The notes: a model not told the origin generated them from the letters alone. Positions 44,649 through 53,054 are shown, numbered from the stretch's first letter. The stretch is 64,000 nt of DNA from Sporomusa ovata DSM 2662 (GCF_000445445.1 NZ_ASXP01000003.1:1-64000); one strand, 5' to 3'. Numbers and translations are program-made.

Positions 44649-44861
44649 CTAGTTTTCATCATTAACCTCTACTAAATCCTTAGTCTTTGCCTCCCTGCTC
44701 CTGAATAACAAAAATTCTTCCATTACCTCCCCAAATCTCTGAATAATGTCTGTTATATCTTTTCCCTCTTTATCCAGCCGATCAAGTTCTTCCGATAGTT
44801 CCCAAATTTTATCATATAGCTCACTCTCTTGTTTCTTAAAATCCTGGTATCTCATATTCAT
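44649..44861 (-). CDS. Small helical protein, unknown
   Basis: 70 residues, almost entirely charged helix (FKKQESELYDKIWELSEELDRLDKEGKD, then IIQRFGEVMEEFLLFR). The ribosome binding site is a distant AGGGGTGGG, so the start is unsure; an ATG two codons in is an alternative. The composition is protein-like, with coiled-coil spacing of Leu and Ile. No family recognised. Confidence 0.5.
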   Translation of the reverse strand: MNMRYQDFKKQESELYDKIWELSEELDRLDKEGKDITDIIQRFGEVMEEFLLFRSREAKTKDLVEVNDEN

Positions 44862-45164
44862 AAGTCAGTTAAACCCACCCCTCCTCATTTTATCTGGAGG
44901 CTTCTATGCCCTCCTGTAATCACCCATGAATGGGAATTTTACAGGAGGAAATTAAAAAGGATCACATCTGCAGGATTATTCTACCCTACACATGCGATCC
45001 AAATCGATTATTGCAACAGTATCAAGATACAGACGTAACCCAAATAACAGAACCCGTCAACGTGTCCTGCCAAACCTGTATCAAGATATGAACCCATCGA
45101 ATATTGCATGCAGTCGCACAGCTCTGCCTTAACGCGCCAATCATTACGCCCCAATTGTAAAAAC

Positions 45165-45193
45165 TTGTAATTCAGTTAACAACCGGGTATAAT
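45165..45193 (+). promoter_or_regulatory. Promoter of the candidate small RNA
   Basis: TTGTAA (45165-45170), a 17-base spacer and a perfect TATAAT (45188-45193). The predicted first base, about 45200, is the G that opens the outer stem of the RNA. Confidence 0.75.
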
Positions 45194-45199
45194 AAGATT

Positions 45200-45299
45200 G
45201 TCGCCTGTGAACAGTTCGCTGTTACGTGTAGGTGTGTTGGCACCTGCTCGTGCCTATAGGTGTTCCACCACCTATGGGACACGGCGACTTTACTTTTTA
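45200..45299 (+). ncRNA. Candidate structured small RNA, about 100 nt
   Basis: The outer stem pairs GTCGCC (45200-45205) with GGCGAC (45283-45288) and continues with GTG/CAC. Inside are AACAG-TTCG-CTGTT (45210-45223), AGGTG/CACCT (45230-45245) and ATAGGTG/CACCTAT (45256-45275). A second hairpin GGCAC/GTGCC (45239-45254) excludes the AGGTG one, so two states are possible. A T-rich tract (TTTACTTTTT) follows directly. No ORF. It does not match any riboswitch, 6S, SRP, tmRNA or RNase P signature that I know, nor a tRNA. Confidence 0.65.
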
Positions 45300-45411
45300 A
45301 TTTCCACCTATTACTAATATTAGTACTCTTTTACATGAATTGCAAGTGTATGTGAGTAAAAAGATTGGTTTTCTATTATATAACCTACTAATTTTCTTTC
45401 AAATAAAATTT

Positions 45412-45452
45412 AGCGCAAGTGCATTGTTTGTTAAAAACAATGCACTTGCGCT
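45412..45452. other. Perfect 17-bp inverted repeat
   Basis: AGCGCAAGTGCATTGTT (45412-45428) and its exact complement (45436-45452) flank a 7-base loop. A/T-rich sequence lies on its left side. It could terminate a minus-strand transcript or bind a dimeric protein; there is no minus-strand gene close by that needs it. Confidence 0.7.
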
Positions 45453-45508
45453 CTTAGTATCTCGCTGAAAGGAACAAATATTTCGTGATGCTATATTTAC
45501 CTGGAATT

Positions 45509-45536
45509 TTGCTCAAAAAAGCCGCAATACTATAAT
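45509..45536 (+). promoter_or_regulatory. Promoter of the small secreted protein gene
   Basis: TTGCTC (45509-45514), 16-base spacer, TATAAT (45531-45536). The leader is only about 20 nt, so the upstream RNA candidate is a separate transcript. Confidence 0.7.
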
Positions 45537-45563
45537 TAAATAAAGCTGAGGGAGGTGAAATTA

Positions 45564-46088
45564 ATGGGAAAGAATGCCGTTAAACGCAGGCAATTGCGAC
45601 TCAAATGCAAACGCCATGCTGCTGCTTTAATGGGCGCCGCACTCATGACAGGCGCCGTTTTATCTGGTATCCCAGCCACTAAGGTTCTCGCTGCTGAAAC
45701 ACCATCAAATCCGTCTCCGGTAACAACTGAACAGGCGCTAAGGCATACTGAACATTCGCGTCCACCAGGACATGGCTGGCATCAACATAAGTATAGCTGG
45801 CCAAGCCCTGACGAGAACCAGGCCTGGTATCAGGACGGAAAGATTTATTATCGGAGTGGCAATCATCGTCACTATGCCTATGCGGTCAATGGTCCGGTAG
45901 ATTATGTGAAAGACAATGCTGCTAGCTACGGTTTTGATTCTTCCCTTGATTCTTTTTCTCTGCTTACCGTTTCCCATCGAAAAGCGCTTGTTGAGGTCCG
46001 CAAATACGAAACCGGCAAACTATATAATGTACTCTTGGAGCGAACTTCCGGCCATGAATGGACAATTATTGATGTTCGCGCCCTATAG
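45564..46088 (+). CDS. Small secreted protein of unknown function
   Basis: 174 residues from the ATG at 45564 (GGGAGGTG upstream). A long basic N region (KNAVKRRQLRLKCKRH) precedes a hydrophobic core (AAALMGAALMTGAVLSGI) and an Ala-rich cleavage region near TKVLAAE. The mature part has a His/Pro/Trp-rich stretch (HSRPPGHGWHQHKYSWPSPDE) that could bind metal, then a compact beta-rich domain. No family recognised. It has its own promoter and a terminator at 46121. Confidence 0.7.
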   Translation: MGKNAVKRRQLRLKCKRHAAALMGAALMTGAVLSGIPATKVLAAETPSNPSPVTTEQALRHTEHSRPPGHGWHQHKYSWPSPDENQAWYQDGKIYYRSGNHRHYAYAVNGPVDYVKDNAASYGFDSSLDSFSLLTVSHRKALVEVRKYETGKLYNVLLERTSGHEWTIIDVRAL

Positions 46089-46120
46089 ACTGGACTTCAG
46101 GTTTATTTCCAGGTGCGACC

Positions 46121-46163
46121 CAAGAATAAAGCCACCCTTCCCGAATAGGGTGGCTTTATTCTT
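46121..46163. terminator. Bidirectional terminator
   Basis: AGAATAAAGCCACCCT (46123-46138) and AGGGTGGCTTTATTCT (46147-46162) are exact complements. Serves the converging secreted protein and XRE genes. Confidence 0.9.
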
Positions 46164-46642
46164 CAATCACACCTAATGAACGCAAGTGGGTTTTTTCTAG
46201 AATTAGCCTCTACCTCTCTTTCTGCGGACTTGAAGGCAGGATTTTTCGGTTCTTTCTCGAATAATTGAATCAATTGCTCCTGTGCTTTGTTATATTTTTT
46301 TAAAAATTCTATAGCCTGATCTAATTCTTCCGGACTAATACTAGCAGCCACAGCTTTATTCACTAGGACAAAATAGTTAACATACTTTTCATCATTTACC
46401 ATTGCTCTGAACTTTTCTTCAAACCCGATTTCCTCCAGGGTATTCAGGTCATCACGCAGGAAAAACTCTACAGGAGTGTTGAGTTTCCTTGCCAAAATTA
46501 CTATTTTATCACGACTTAACTGCCGACGGTTATTTTCAATATGTGATATGTACGACTGAGTTACATTCAAGAGTTTAGCTAATTGCTCAGCTGTAAGAGA
46601 AAACTTATTACGGATATAGCGTACCTTATCACCAAACTTCAT
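46163..46642 (-). CDS. XRE-family regulator at the end of the methanol cluster
   Basis: 159 residues from the ATG ending at 46642, which has GGGAGG upstream; a GTG ending at 46717, overlapping the previous stop, is an alternative. The HTH is FGDKVRYIRNKFSLTAEQLAKLL followed by TQSYISHIENNRRQLSRDKI, as in SinR/HTH_3 proteins. The C-terminal half is helical and ends in a Lys-rich tail; no peptidase domain. It follows a CobW-like GTPase gene and an unknown gene in the same orientation and may be a local regulator. Confidence 0.88.
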   Translation of the reverse strand: MKFGDKVRYIRNKFSLTAEQLAKLLNVTQSYISHIENNRRQLSRDKIVILARKLNTPVEFFLRDDLNTLEEIGFEEKFRAMVNDEKYVNYFVLVNKAVAASISPEELDQAIEFLKKYNKAQEQLIQLFEKEPKNPAFKSAEREVEANSRKNPLAFIRCD

Positions 46643-46716
46643 CCGTTGTTTTCCTCCCAATACAGTTAATTCTCTTACCTCTACGCTATTATTTAATTCT
46701 TTTAGTATTTTTCGCA

Positions 46717-47094
46717 CTATCTTCCCCGCCCTAATTTTTTTAGTGCACCATCCACCTGTACTTCAACCTCATTGATTGTATAGCCAAAGACTAAAACGTT
46801 GACATCTAATTCTATACAACCGATACTTATACCACTTACAGTAGGCCAACACTTTGATGGAATTACATTCACGTTATCTAACGTGGTAAGCGATAAAAAG
46901 AGATAATGGTCTACCGCTAGTTCCGATAATTTAGCAAGAAGTTTGATATGCCCCAAAATAATTCCGTAGCTGGATAGTGTTCTACCAATTGACATCATAA
47001 ATTCCCGCAATAGATTTTCCATTTGTAAGGTTGTTATGGTTTTTTCAAAAAAAACACAATAGTGCCGGCTAAAGATTGTAGCTTCATTATTCAA
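46717..47094 (-). CDS. Protein of unknown function downstream of the CobW-like gene
   Basis: 125 residues, alpha/beta composition, with alternating hydrophobic stretches (YGIILGHIKLLAKL, HYLFLSLTTL, VNVLVFGYTI) and no signal peptide. The start overlaps the CobW-like stop by 8 bp, so translation is coupled and the two proteins probably act together. No known family recognised; it is a candidate partner of the GTPase in corrinoid or metal handling. Confidence 0.75.
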   Translation of the reverse strand: MNNEATIFSRHYCVFFEKTITTLQMENLLREFMMSIGRTLSSYGIILGHIKLLAKLSELAVDHYLFLSLTTLDNVNVIPSKCWPTVSGISIGCIELDVNVLVFGYTINEVEVQVDGALKKLGRGR

Positions 47095-47680
47095 AACAGA
47101 CTACCTCCTCAAGCACGGCAGCAGATAAATCCTTAGCTGCACTAGTAATTACAACCTTCATATGTTCATCAACTTCGTGTAAGTCTCTTTCAATTTTTTC
47201 TACATCCTCACCGGCCAGATCAACCTTATTCAGAATAATGAGATCACTTCCTGTCACCTGTCCTAGAACAAGCGGCTTTAACGTAGCAATCAGTTCCGCC
47301 CAGCGACCACGGTCAACAATCGTTACGGTTTTGAAAGCTGAAAAAACTTTACTATATTTTTTAAGTGAATTCGCAGTTTTATCCGGATATGCCAGACCTG
47401 TCATTTCAATCATCACCCAGTCCGGTTTCAGCGTCTTATGAATTTCATCAATGGTACTTATCAGTTCACTGGTAATCTGGCAACATACGCAGCCACCAAA
47501 TAACGACTTTACTTGCAGACCACTATTGGCAAAAAGTTTGTCATCAATTCCCGCTGCCCCAATCTCATTTTCAACAATGACTACCTTTTCCTGGCGTGTA
47601 GTAGTTAGGTATTTGGCTACCTGTAAAATAGTTGTCGTCTTACCAGATCCTAAAAAACCGCCAAAGAGCAAAATACGCAT
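47087..47680 (-). CDS. CobW/HypB/UreG-type GTPase
   Basis: 197 residues from the ATG ending at 47680, preceded by AGGAGGTG. Walker A is FGGFLGSGKTTTI; the GCVCC metal-binding motif of COG0523 proteins is present as FGGCVCCQIT; the guanine specificity motif is LNKVD. COG0523 proteins act as metal or cofactor chaperones. Here the gene follows the methanol methyltransferase genes, and small CobW-like GTPases lie next to corrinoid methyltransferases in other acetogens, so a role in loading or maturing Zn-MtaB or corrinoid proteins is plausible. It lacks the CobW C-terminal domain; the overlapping 125-residue protein might stand in for it. Confidence 0.9.
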   Translation of the reverse strand: MRILLFGGFLGSGKTTTILQVAKYLTTTRQEKVVIVENEIGAAGIDDKLFANSGLQVKSLFGGCVCCQITSELISTIDEIHKTLKPDWVMIEMTGLAYPDKTANSLKKYSKVFSAFKTVTIVDRGRWAELIATLKPLVLGQVTGSDLIILNKVDLAGEDVEKIERDLHEVDEHMKVVITSAAKDLSAAVLEEVVCFE

Positions 47681-47752
47681 CGGTTTCACCTCCTATAGAC
47701 TTGTGAAATCTGACAGAAACTAGGGTTACCTGGCTTATCCAATAACCAAGTT

Positions 47753-47858
47753 GCTCTAAGACTCCCACTTGGTGGTAAATGGGAGTTTAGAGCTCTTCCC
47801 TGGAAGTTGTTCGACTAAGCTTCCGCTGGGGAGGGGTAACCCCACCTGAAGCTTAGTC
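47753..47858. other. Two strong hairpins in the methyltransferase-GTPase gap
   Basis: Hairpin A: GCTCTAA-G-ACTCCCA (47753-47767) with TGGGAGTTTAGAGC (47780-47793). Hairpin B: GACTAAGCTTC (47813-47823) with GAAGCTTAGTC (47848-47858) and an inner GGGG/CCCC stem. On the minus strand neither has a T-run, so they are more likely mRNA processing or stability elements than terminators. Confidence 0.55.
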
Positions 47859-47921
47859 TTACTTTAACCTGTAAAGGGGCTATCCCCATATATTGGAGAC
47901 AACCCCCATACTTCTATATGG

Positions 47922-48719
47922 CTACCAGACAAACGCATCCCTGCGATGAGCCTCAAGATAGTTGCAGCAAAAATTGTCCCGGCCAGCCAGTGTTTCAGCT
48001 GTAACGATACTAGCCATCATGGCCTTATCCAGCGGGTTAATAATCAAACCATCCAACCCTTTGGCAATCCCCATAACCGCAAACATTTGATTCATGAATT
48101 TACGATTAGGTAATCCGTAAGAAATGTTTGATAAACCGCAGATAGTATGAACTCCCGGAAATTTATTGGTAATCGCCTGTATAGCATCAATAAATTCAAT
48201 TCCGAAAGAATCATTAGTGGCTACAGGTTGAACCAAGGCATCTACATAGATATTCTCCAGGGGGATATTGTTCTGAGTCAAACTATTAATTAACTTATCT
48301 GCAATTTTTAATCTGGCTTCAGTGGTTTCAGGCATTCCTTCATCACTCATACATAAGGCTACAACTTTGAGATCCGTCCCGGCAACAACCGGCAATAATG
48401 CATCATATCGATCTTTTTCCAGCGAGATTGAATTGACCATTGCTGTTCCCTTATGCACAGCAAGTGCCTGTTCGACACACTTCGGATCAGGACTATCAAT
48501 ACAGCAAGGCGCATCTATCGCCTCTTGTACGGTTGTTACAAGCCATTTTAAATAGTCTGCTTCTTTGCCTACAAAAATACCAGCATTAACGTCAATATAG
48601 TTTGCTCCAGCTTCCAGCTGATCTTTGGCTATTTTTTGAATAGCTGCAACATCTTTAGCTTCAATAGCCGCTGCGATGGCTTTGCGACTGGAATTAATTA
48701 ACTCACCAACAACTATCAA
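47922..48719 (-). CDS. Methyltetrahydrofolate:corrinoid methyltransferase (MtrH/AcsE-like)
   Basis: 265 residues of the pterin-binding TIM-barrel family: VVGELINSSRKAI at the start, ANYIDVNAG, CCIDSPDP, NSISLEK and the later GLSNISYGLPNR. The enzyme would accept the methyl group from methyl-MtaC and pass it to tetrahydrofolate, so methanol carbon enters the Wood-Ljungdahl pathway; this is the task of MtaA in acetogens. A TTG start is used, with AAGGAGGT upstream. It follows mtaB by about 75 bp. Confidence 0.92.
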   Translation of the reverse strand: MIVVGELINSSRKAIAAAIEAKDVAAIQKIAKDQLEAGANYIDVNAGIFVGKEADYLKWLVTTVQEAIDAPCCIDSPDPKCVEQALAVHKGTAMVNSISLEKDRYDALLPVVAGTDLKVVALCMSDEGMPETTEARLKIADKLINSLTQNNIPLENIYVDALVQPVATNDSFGIEFIDAIQAITNKFPGVHTICGLSNISYGLPNRKFMNQMFAVMGIAKGLDGLIINPLDKAMMASIVTAETLAGRDNFCCNYLEAHRRDAFVW

Positions 48720-48793
48720 GATTTATTGACCTCCTTCTGCAACATTTTCAGCTTTTAGCTGATTTCTGATACTATTTCAAACAAAACAATCAG

Positions 48794-50173
48794 TTATTTT
48801 AGTTCATATTCAGAAGGAATAAAGGTAGATAGATCTAACTCGCCTTTAATTTCATGCCAGAATTTCTCTTCGTCTTCAGGAATAGCTTCAACTTGGCTAT
48901 CCATAATATCCAGCCAATTTTTCTCGCGTTCGGCAATAACGACCTCGTTAGTGTCAACAGCTTTTCTGATGGCATCAATAGCCAGTTTCGCACCAAGTTT
49001 TGTTCTCAGGAAAGGAGTCTTGGCTTTAACCAATTCCTTACTAAGATCAAAGACTACATCAGGACGCAACACATAAGCTTGTGGATCCAACTTGGAATCA
49101 GAGTCAGCGAGGAAATCTCTAAAGGTAATACCATAACCTTTTTGTTTGGCGACATTCATCAACCGGCAATCATAAATCAATTGCTCAATTGAAACAACTG
49201 GTGCTATATCTGATAACATCCGTACCGGAGTGACAGATTCATTACTCCACAAGTCGGCTACCGCTGCGGCAATATTACCAACAGCACTTAAGTGAGCACA
49301 GGCTGCTGATTTTCCTTCCATAGCAATAGGTACACCAGCAATAGCTTTACAATATACGCCTTCATAACCACAGTCTTTATTCGGACCAACAGCACCGGCT
49401 TCAAAAGCAGCAAGAGTTCTGGCTACACTTGCTACCCGTACTACTGCAGAAAATACATTCGGAATAAAACCTTTATGGGCCAAAACCATCGCGGTATTAG
49501 CAAAACCGCAAGCAGTATCGCCAGCTGCTATTGAACCAGTTTCTCCTGCTATCCGTACGATATGTTCCCAAATGAATTTCATATCCCGGCAGCCCATAAT
49601 GCCCAGAGCAAAAATAACTTTGGTCAAATCGGCATTTACAAGCGCGTCATCATGAATTTCTTTACCGCCAGTTGTTTCGATGGCCAGGAAATCTGCGCCG
49701 GCTTTAGCTGAACCTTCAAATGTTTTGAGAACATTATTAAAGATTTCACCACTGCGCATCATTGGCGGACGTTTAAATTCGCGAACATCGCCCGGGGTAG
49801 CACGTAAAGCGGTTTTCAAGCCATGTTTAGCTTCAAACTCAGCCATTGCATTATGAAGAAGGCTGGTGACTTCTATGCCCCATTCAGGTACAAGCGTCAT
49901 TTCCGGTAACATTTCGAATTCCACAACAATTCCGGGTGCATACAATTCTTTGGCTCTTTTTAGAACTCCGTTAATCATTTCGGTATATATTTCTTTGACC
50001 TCTGGCATATTGGCTGCAGTAAGTTCCATAGGCGGTAAAGTAAAGTTAAGTTCCGGATAAACCTCGCCACCACCTATAACCATGCCATTTTTGCATTTAA
50101 CTGGATTAGGTGCGCAACCATATACAAAATCGTTTAACGAATTGTAAGCTATTTTGTCAAAAGTCTTTGCCAT
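48794..50173 (-). CDS. mtaB: Methanol:corrinoid methyltransferase
   Basis: 459 residues. The zinc ligands known from Methanosarcina MtaB can be placed at Glu166 (LAIETTGG), Cys222 (GDTACGFANT) and Cys268 or Cys275 (NKDCGYEGVYCKAIAG). Start at the ATG ending at 50173 with GAGGGGG upstream. It splits methanol and moves the methyl group to the cobalt of MtaC. It follows mtaC by 29 bp, and the methyl-H4folate methyltransferase gene comes next. Together they make up a complete methanol entry route of an acetogen. Confidence 0.95.
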   Translation of the reverse strand: MAKTFDKIAYNSLNDFVYGCAPNPVKCKNGMVIGGGEVYPELNFTLPPMELTAANMPEVKEIYTEMINGVLKRAKELYAPGIVVEFEMLPEMTLVPEWGIEVTSLLHNAMAEFEAKHGLKTALRATPGDVREFKRPPMMRSGEIFNNVLKTFEGSAKAGADFLAIETTGGKEIHDDALVNADLTKVIFALGIMGCRDMKFIWEHIVRIAGETGSIAAGDTACGFANTAMVLAHKGFIPNVFSAVVRVASVARTLAAFEAGAVGPNKDCGYEGVYCKAIAGVPIAMEGKSAACAHLSAVGNIAAAVADLWSNESVTPVRMLSDIAPVVSIEQLIYDCRLMNVAKQKGYGITFRDFLADSDSKLDPQAYVLRPDVVFDLSKELVKAKTPFLRTKLGAKLAIDAIRKAVDTNEVVIAEREKNWLDIMDSQVEAIPEDEEKFWHEIKGELDLSTFIPSEYELK

Positions 50174-50202
50174 TCCGATATACCCCCTCATAATTATATT
50201 AT

Positions 50203-50835
50203 TTATTTAGCAAGCAATTTTTTAGCCACATCGACTGCTATAACAGCATCGTCTGCATAACAGTCGGCATTTATGCTCTTAGCATAAGCTTCGCTAACAG
50301 GAGCTCCACCAATCATAAATTTATACTGGCTGCGTACACCGGCTTTTTCGAATTCCTTGATTACACTATCCATATAAGGCATTGTTGTAGTCAGCAAAGC
50401 TGAAAGACAAACCATGTCGGCACCAACCTCTTTGGCTTTATCCAAAAATGCCTGAGCGGATACATCAATACCCAAGTCGTACATTTCAATACCAGCGCCT
50501 TTGAGCATCATACGGACTAAGTTTTTGCCGATATCATGCAAGTCGCCTTTAACAGTACCAATAACCGCCTTGCCAATCGGTTTAACGCCAGTAGCGGTTA
50601 AAACTGGTTCTAAGATCTGCATCCCTTGATTCATTGCCTTAGCGGCCATCAGCATTTCCGGAACATAGATTTCGTTGTTTTTGAATTTTTCTCCGATTAC
50701 AGCCATAGCCTCAATTAAACCGGCATTCAATATTTCAGTAGGAGACACCTTTTGTGCTAAGCCCTCTGATACCATTTCTTTTACCTTAGCACCATTCCCT
50801 TTTTGTACATAGAGCGAAAGTTGATTAAAATCCAT
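50203..50835 (-). CDS. mtaC: Methanol-specific corrinoid protein
   Basis: 210 residues from the ATG ending at 50835 (GAGGGGG). An N-terminal helical cap domain (1-85) is followed by a B12-binding Rossmann domain with the base-off DLHDIG motif (Asp98, His100, Gly103; His100 coordinates cobalt), the SALLTTTMPYM loop and IGGAPV. It carries the methyl group between MtaB and the methyl-H4folate methyltransferase. It is first in the mtaC-mtaB unit, with a promoter at 50908-50936 that overlaps a CodY-like box. Confidence 0.95.
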   Translation of the reverse strand: MDFNQLSLYVQKGNGAKVKEMVSEGLAQKVSPTEILNAGLIEAMAVIGEKFKNNEIYVPEMLMAAKAMNQGMQILEPVLTATGVKPIGKAVIGTVKGDLHDIGKNLVRMMLKGAGIEMYDLGIDVSAQAFLDKAKEVGADMVCLSALLTTTMPYMDSVIKEFEKAGVRSQYKFMIGGAPVSEAYAKSINADCYADDAVIAVDVAKKLLAK

Positions 50836-50907
50836 TTTTCTTCCCCCTCGTTTTTTTATGGTTTTGATTTTGATAACCATTTCTACATATTCCCTTTGAC
50901 TGATTTC

Positions 50908-50936
50908 ATTATATCATTGCTATCATTCTGAAAATT
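50908..50936 (-). promoter_or_regulatory. mtaC promoter with overlapping CodY-like box
   Basis: TATAAT (50908-50913), spacer of 17, and a poor -35, AATTTT (50931-50936), as expected for an activator-dependent promoter. The bases 50922-50936, on the minus strand AATTTTCAGAATGAT, match the CodY consensus at 12 of 15 positions, covering the -35 box. Confidence 0.55.
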
Positions 50937-51034
50937 CGCTCCATTACTGCTCTTTTGAATACAATCCGTGCATTGTCCGATATGTGAATAAATGGACTAG
51001 TTTAATAACTCAATCCAACTTAAACTAACTCAAG

Positions 51035-51082
51035 CTAAAAAAAATAAAACAGCCAGCCTTATCGCTAAGGTTTAGCTGTTTC
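51035..51082 (-). terminator. Terminator between the second corrinoid gene and mtaC
   Basis: AAACAGC and GCTGTTT with inner CCTTA/TAAGG pairing, followed on the minus strand by an eight-T run. It separates two transcription units. Confidence 0.9.
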
Positions 51083-51108
51083 CATATTCTTGTAACTGCA
51101 AGTAAGAG

Positions 51109-51768
51109 CTATGTAGCTAATTTCCGTCGCAGCACAATCTTATTTAGATTATGGTCAAGAAAACTTTTGGCATCTTTGGCACATTTAAAATAGCAATCAG
51201 CTCCAATCACCCGGGCAAAGGCTTCATCCACGGGAGCTCCGCCTACGGCAACAATCAAGCCTTTGCGCATACCCGCTTCCTCCAACGCATTAATAACTTT
51301 TTTCATACCAGGCATAGTTGTAGTCAACAACGCTGCCATCATCAAAATCTCAGCTTTATACTTTTCTACAGCCTGGAGAAATCGGTGCGGAGTTACATCA
51401 ATTCCTAAATCAACAATATGAGCACCCGTACTCATTACGGTTAACTTTACCAAGTTTTTTCCAATATCATGCAAGTCGCCTGCCACAGTACCGATTACAA
51501 TCGTACCTGTCTGCCGCTTTGCTTTGTACTTCAGATGCGGTTCCACGACAGACAGACCGGCATGCATAGCTCGCGCAGACATTAATACCTCCGGCACTAT
51601 AACCCGCCGATGACTATATTTATCGGCAACCTGATCCATTCCCAAAATGAGTCCTTTTTCGAGAATAGCAAGCGCAGGATATCCTTGCGCTACAGCTTTG
51701 CAACATAATTCCATTACGGCTTCAGCCTCACCGTTCTTGACTTTATCGGCAATTTCGGCATAAATCAT
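51109..51768 (-). CDS. Second corrinoid protein (MtaC/MttC-like)
   Basis: 219 residues from the ATG ending at 51768 (AGGAGGG at good spacing; an ATG two codons upstream abuts the site). Same build as MtaC: helical cap, then GDLHDIGKNLV, the ALLTTTMPGM loop and VGGAPV. It starts 14 bp after the regulator gene. There is no matching MtaB- or MttB-like methyltransferase next to it, so its methyl donor is open; it could also serve as a sensor subunit or substrate of RACo. Confidence 0.9.
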   Translation of the reverse strand: MIYAEIADKVKNGEAEAVMELCCKAVAQGYPALAILEKGLILGMDQVADKYSHRRVIVPEVLMSARAMHAGLSVVEPHLKYKAKRQTGTIVIGTVAGDLHDIGKNLVKLTVMSTGAHIVDLGIDVTPHRFLQAVEKYKAEILMMAALLTTTMPGMKKVINALEEAGMRKGLIVAVGGAPVDEAFARVIGADCYFKCAKDAKSFLDHNLNKIVLRRKLAT

Positions 51769-51782
51769 GGACATCCCTCCTG

Positions 51783-53054
51783 TTAAGACAAGCTGTTACG
51801 ATAAATTAACGGCGCAACACCAATATGTTTTGAAAAAACCTTAGCAAAATAGCTTTGGCTTTGAAAACCGACTGCCTGTGAGACTTGAGCAACGCTAAGT
51901 TCCGGCTTCTTCATCAATTCAACAGCCTGTTCTACCCGCACTCTGGTGATGTAGTCATTGACAGTACAGTTAAGTTCCTGGCGAAACAACCGTGATAGAT
52001 GCGAGGGGCTAATAAATAGTTGTGCGGCCACATCGTCAATTTTAATCGACCGTGAATAGCTTTCCAGGATAAAGTTTTTGGCCTCATTCACCAAACCGCC
52101 GTGTTTCTTATCCTCTAATGATACACTTCGATTCAAAAATACAGTAACCAAATGTTGCATGTGGAAAAAGAATTCCTCCATCCGCCGGCAATCATTTATC
52201 TTTTCGTTAAATTTATCTAATAACACCATTACGGTCTCGGCTACAGCACCACCTTCTACAGCAGCCCGGGACGCTAAGGTCGCCAATTCACTAATACGTA
52301 GTTTTATCATGGCCTGATCACCGCTGGACTTTACAAACAGCTGTGTTAATAACGTATGCAGGTTCTTTTCTGCCCGTGACTTATCACCAAGTCGAATATA
52401 GCGCAGAAAGCTCCGCTCTCTATGTAGATAGGCTCCATAGTCATCGCCTTCCTTTGCTGCAGAGAGTGGCTTTAATTTACGATTTTCCAACTCCTTATGG
52501 ATACGCTGCTGCATTTTATATGTCTCAACATTCTCCAAAACAAGCAAATCCCGTTTCATCAACTGATTGACAGTAACGTACAAAACATCGGCCGCCGCCT
52601 GGAATCGGGCAGGAGAAATAATATCCAATTGCCCTGCTTTTTTCTCCATTTCAGTGAAATCATCCACTTCCGGGTTCAATTCCCGCAACTCCTGATAGAA
52701 AAACCGGTCAGGTTTCCATAATAGCACTTGACTGCAAATAATACTCCCCAGAGAAATACCACGTAAGCTGATTGGCACTGCCCAAATAACCAGTCCTGCA
52801 CGACAGCGAAAAAAATACGGTTCTTCCCATTTGGATGCTTCCTGAGTAGCTTGCTTATAAGAAGCCCGGCATTTGGCAACCCCACTGGGCTTGCTGCGAA
52901 TATAACGACAAAAGCCGCAACGCTCGGCGGTATCGAAAATTCCAAAAGACTCTCCCTTTTTATTTACAATTGCCACATGTAGACCGGTTGCTTTGGAAAA
53001 ATTGTCCAATACATCTTCGAGATATTGTAGATCAACCAAATTTCTGTCGACCAT
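51783..53054 (-). CDS. PocR/AraC-family regulator
   Basis: 423 residues. The N-terminal PocR domain (about 5-165) has a Cys-rich part (CGFCRYIRSKPSGVAKCRASY) and reads YFFRCRAGLVIWAVPI; PocR domains bind small hydrocarbon ligands such as propanediol. A middle helical part is followed by a C-terminal AraC pair of helix-turn-helices (IDDVAAQLFISPSHLSRLFRQ and VAQVSQAVGFQSQSYFAKVF). In acetogens such regulators accompany methyltransferase genes. It lies between RACo and the corrinoid genes and is the likely activator of the mtaC promoter, whose -35 is poor. Confidence 0.9.
   Translation of the reverse strand: MVDRNLVDLQYLEDVLDNFSKATGLHVAIVNKKGESFGIFDTAERCGFCRYIRSKPSGVAKCRASYKQATQEASKWEEPYFFRCRAGLVIWAVPISLRGISLGSIICSQVLLWKPDRFFYQELRELNPEVDDFTEMEKKAGQLDIISPARFQAAADVLYVTVNQLMKRDLLVLENVETYKMQQRIHKELENRKLKPLSAAKEGDDYGAYLHRERSFLRYIRLGDKSRAEKNLHTLLTQLFVKSSGDQAMIKLRISELATLASRAAVEGGAVAETVMVLLDKFNEKINDCRRMEEFFFHMQHLVTVFLNRSVSLEDKKHGGLVNEAKNFILESYSRSIKIDDVAAQLFISPSHLSRLFRQELNCTVNDYITRVRVEQAVELMKKPELSVAQVSQAVGFQSQSYFAKVFSKHIGVAPLIYRNSLS

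Noticed and set aside
45200..45299. tRNA or tRNA-like gene
   Set aside because: The three-hairpin fold lacks a TTCGA-type T loop with 7-base anticodon loop and a CCA-proximal acceptor stem of 7 bp.
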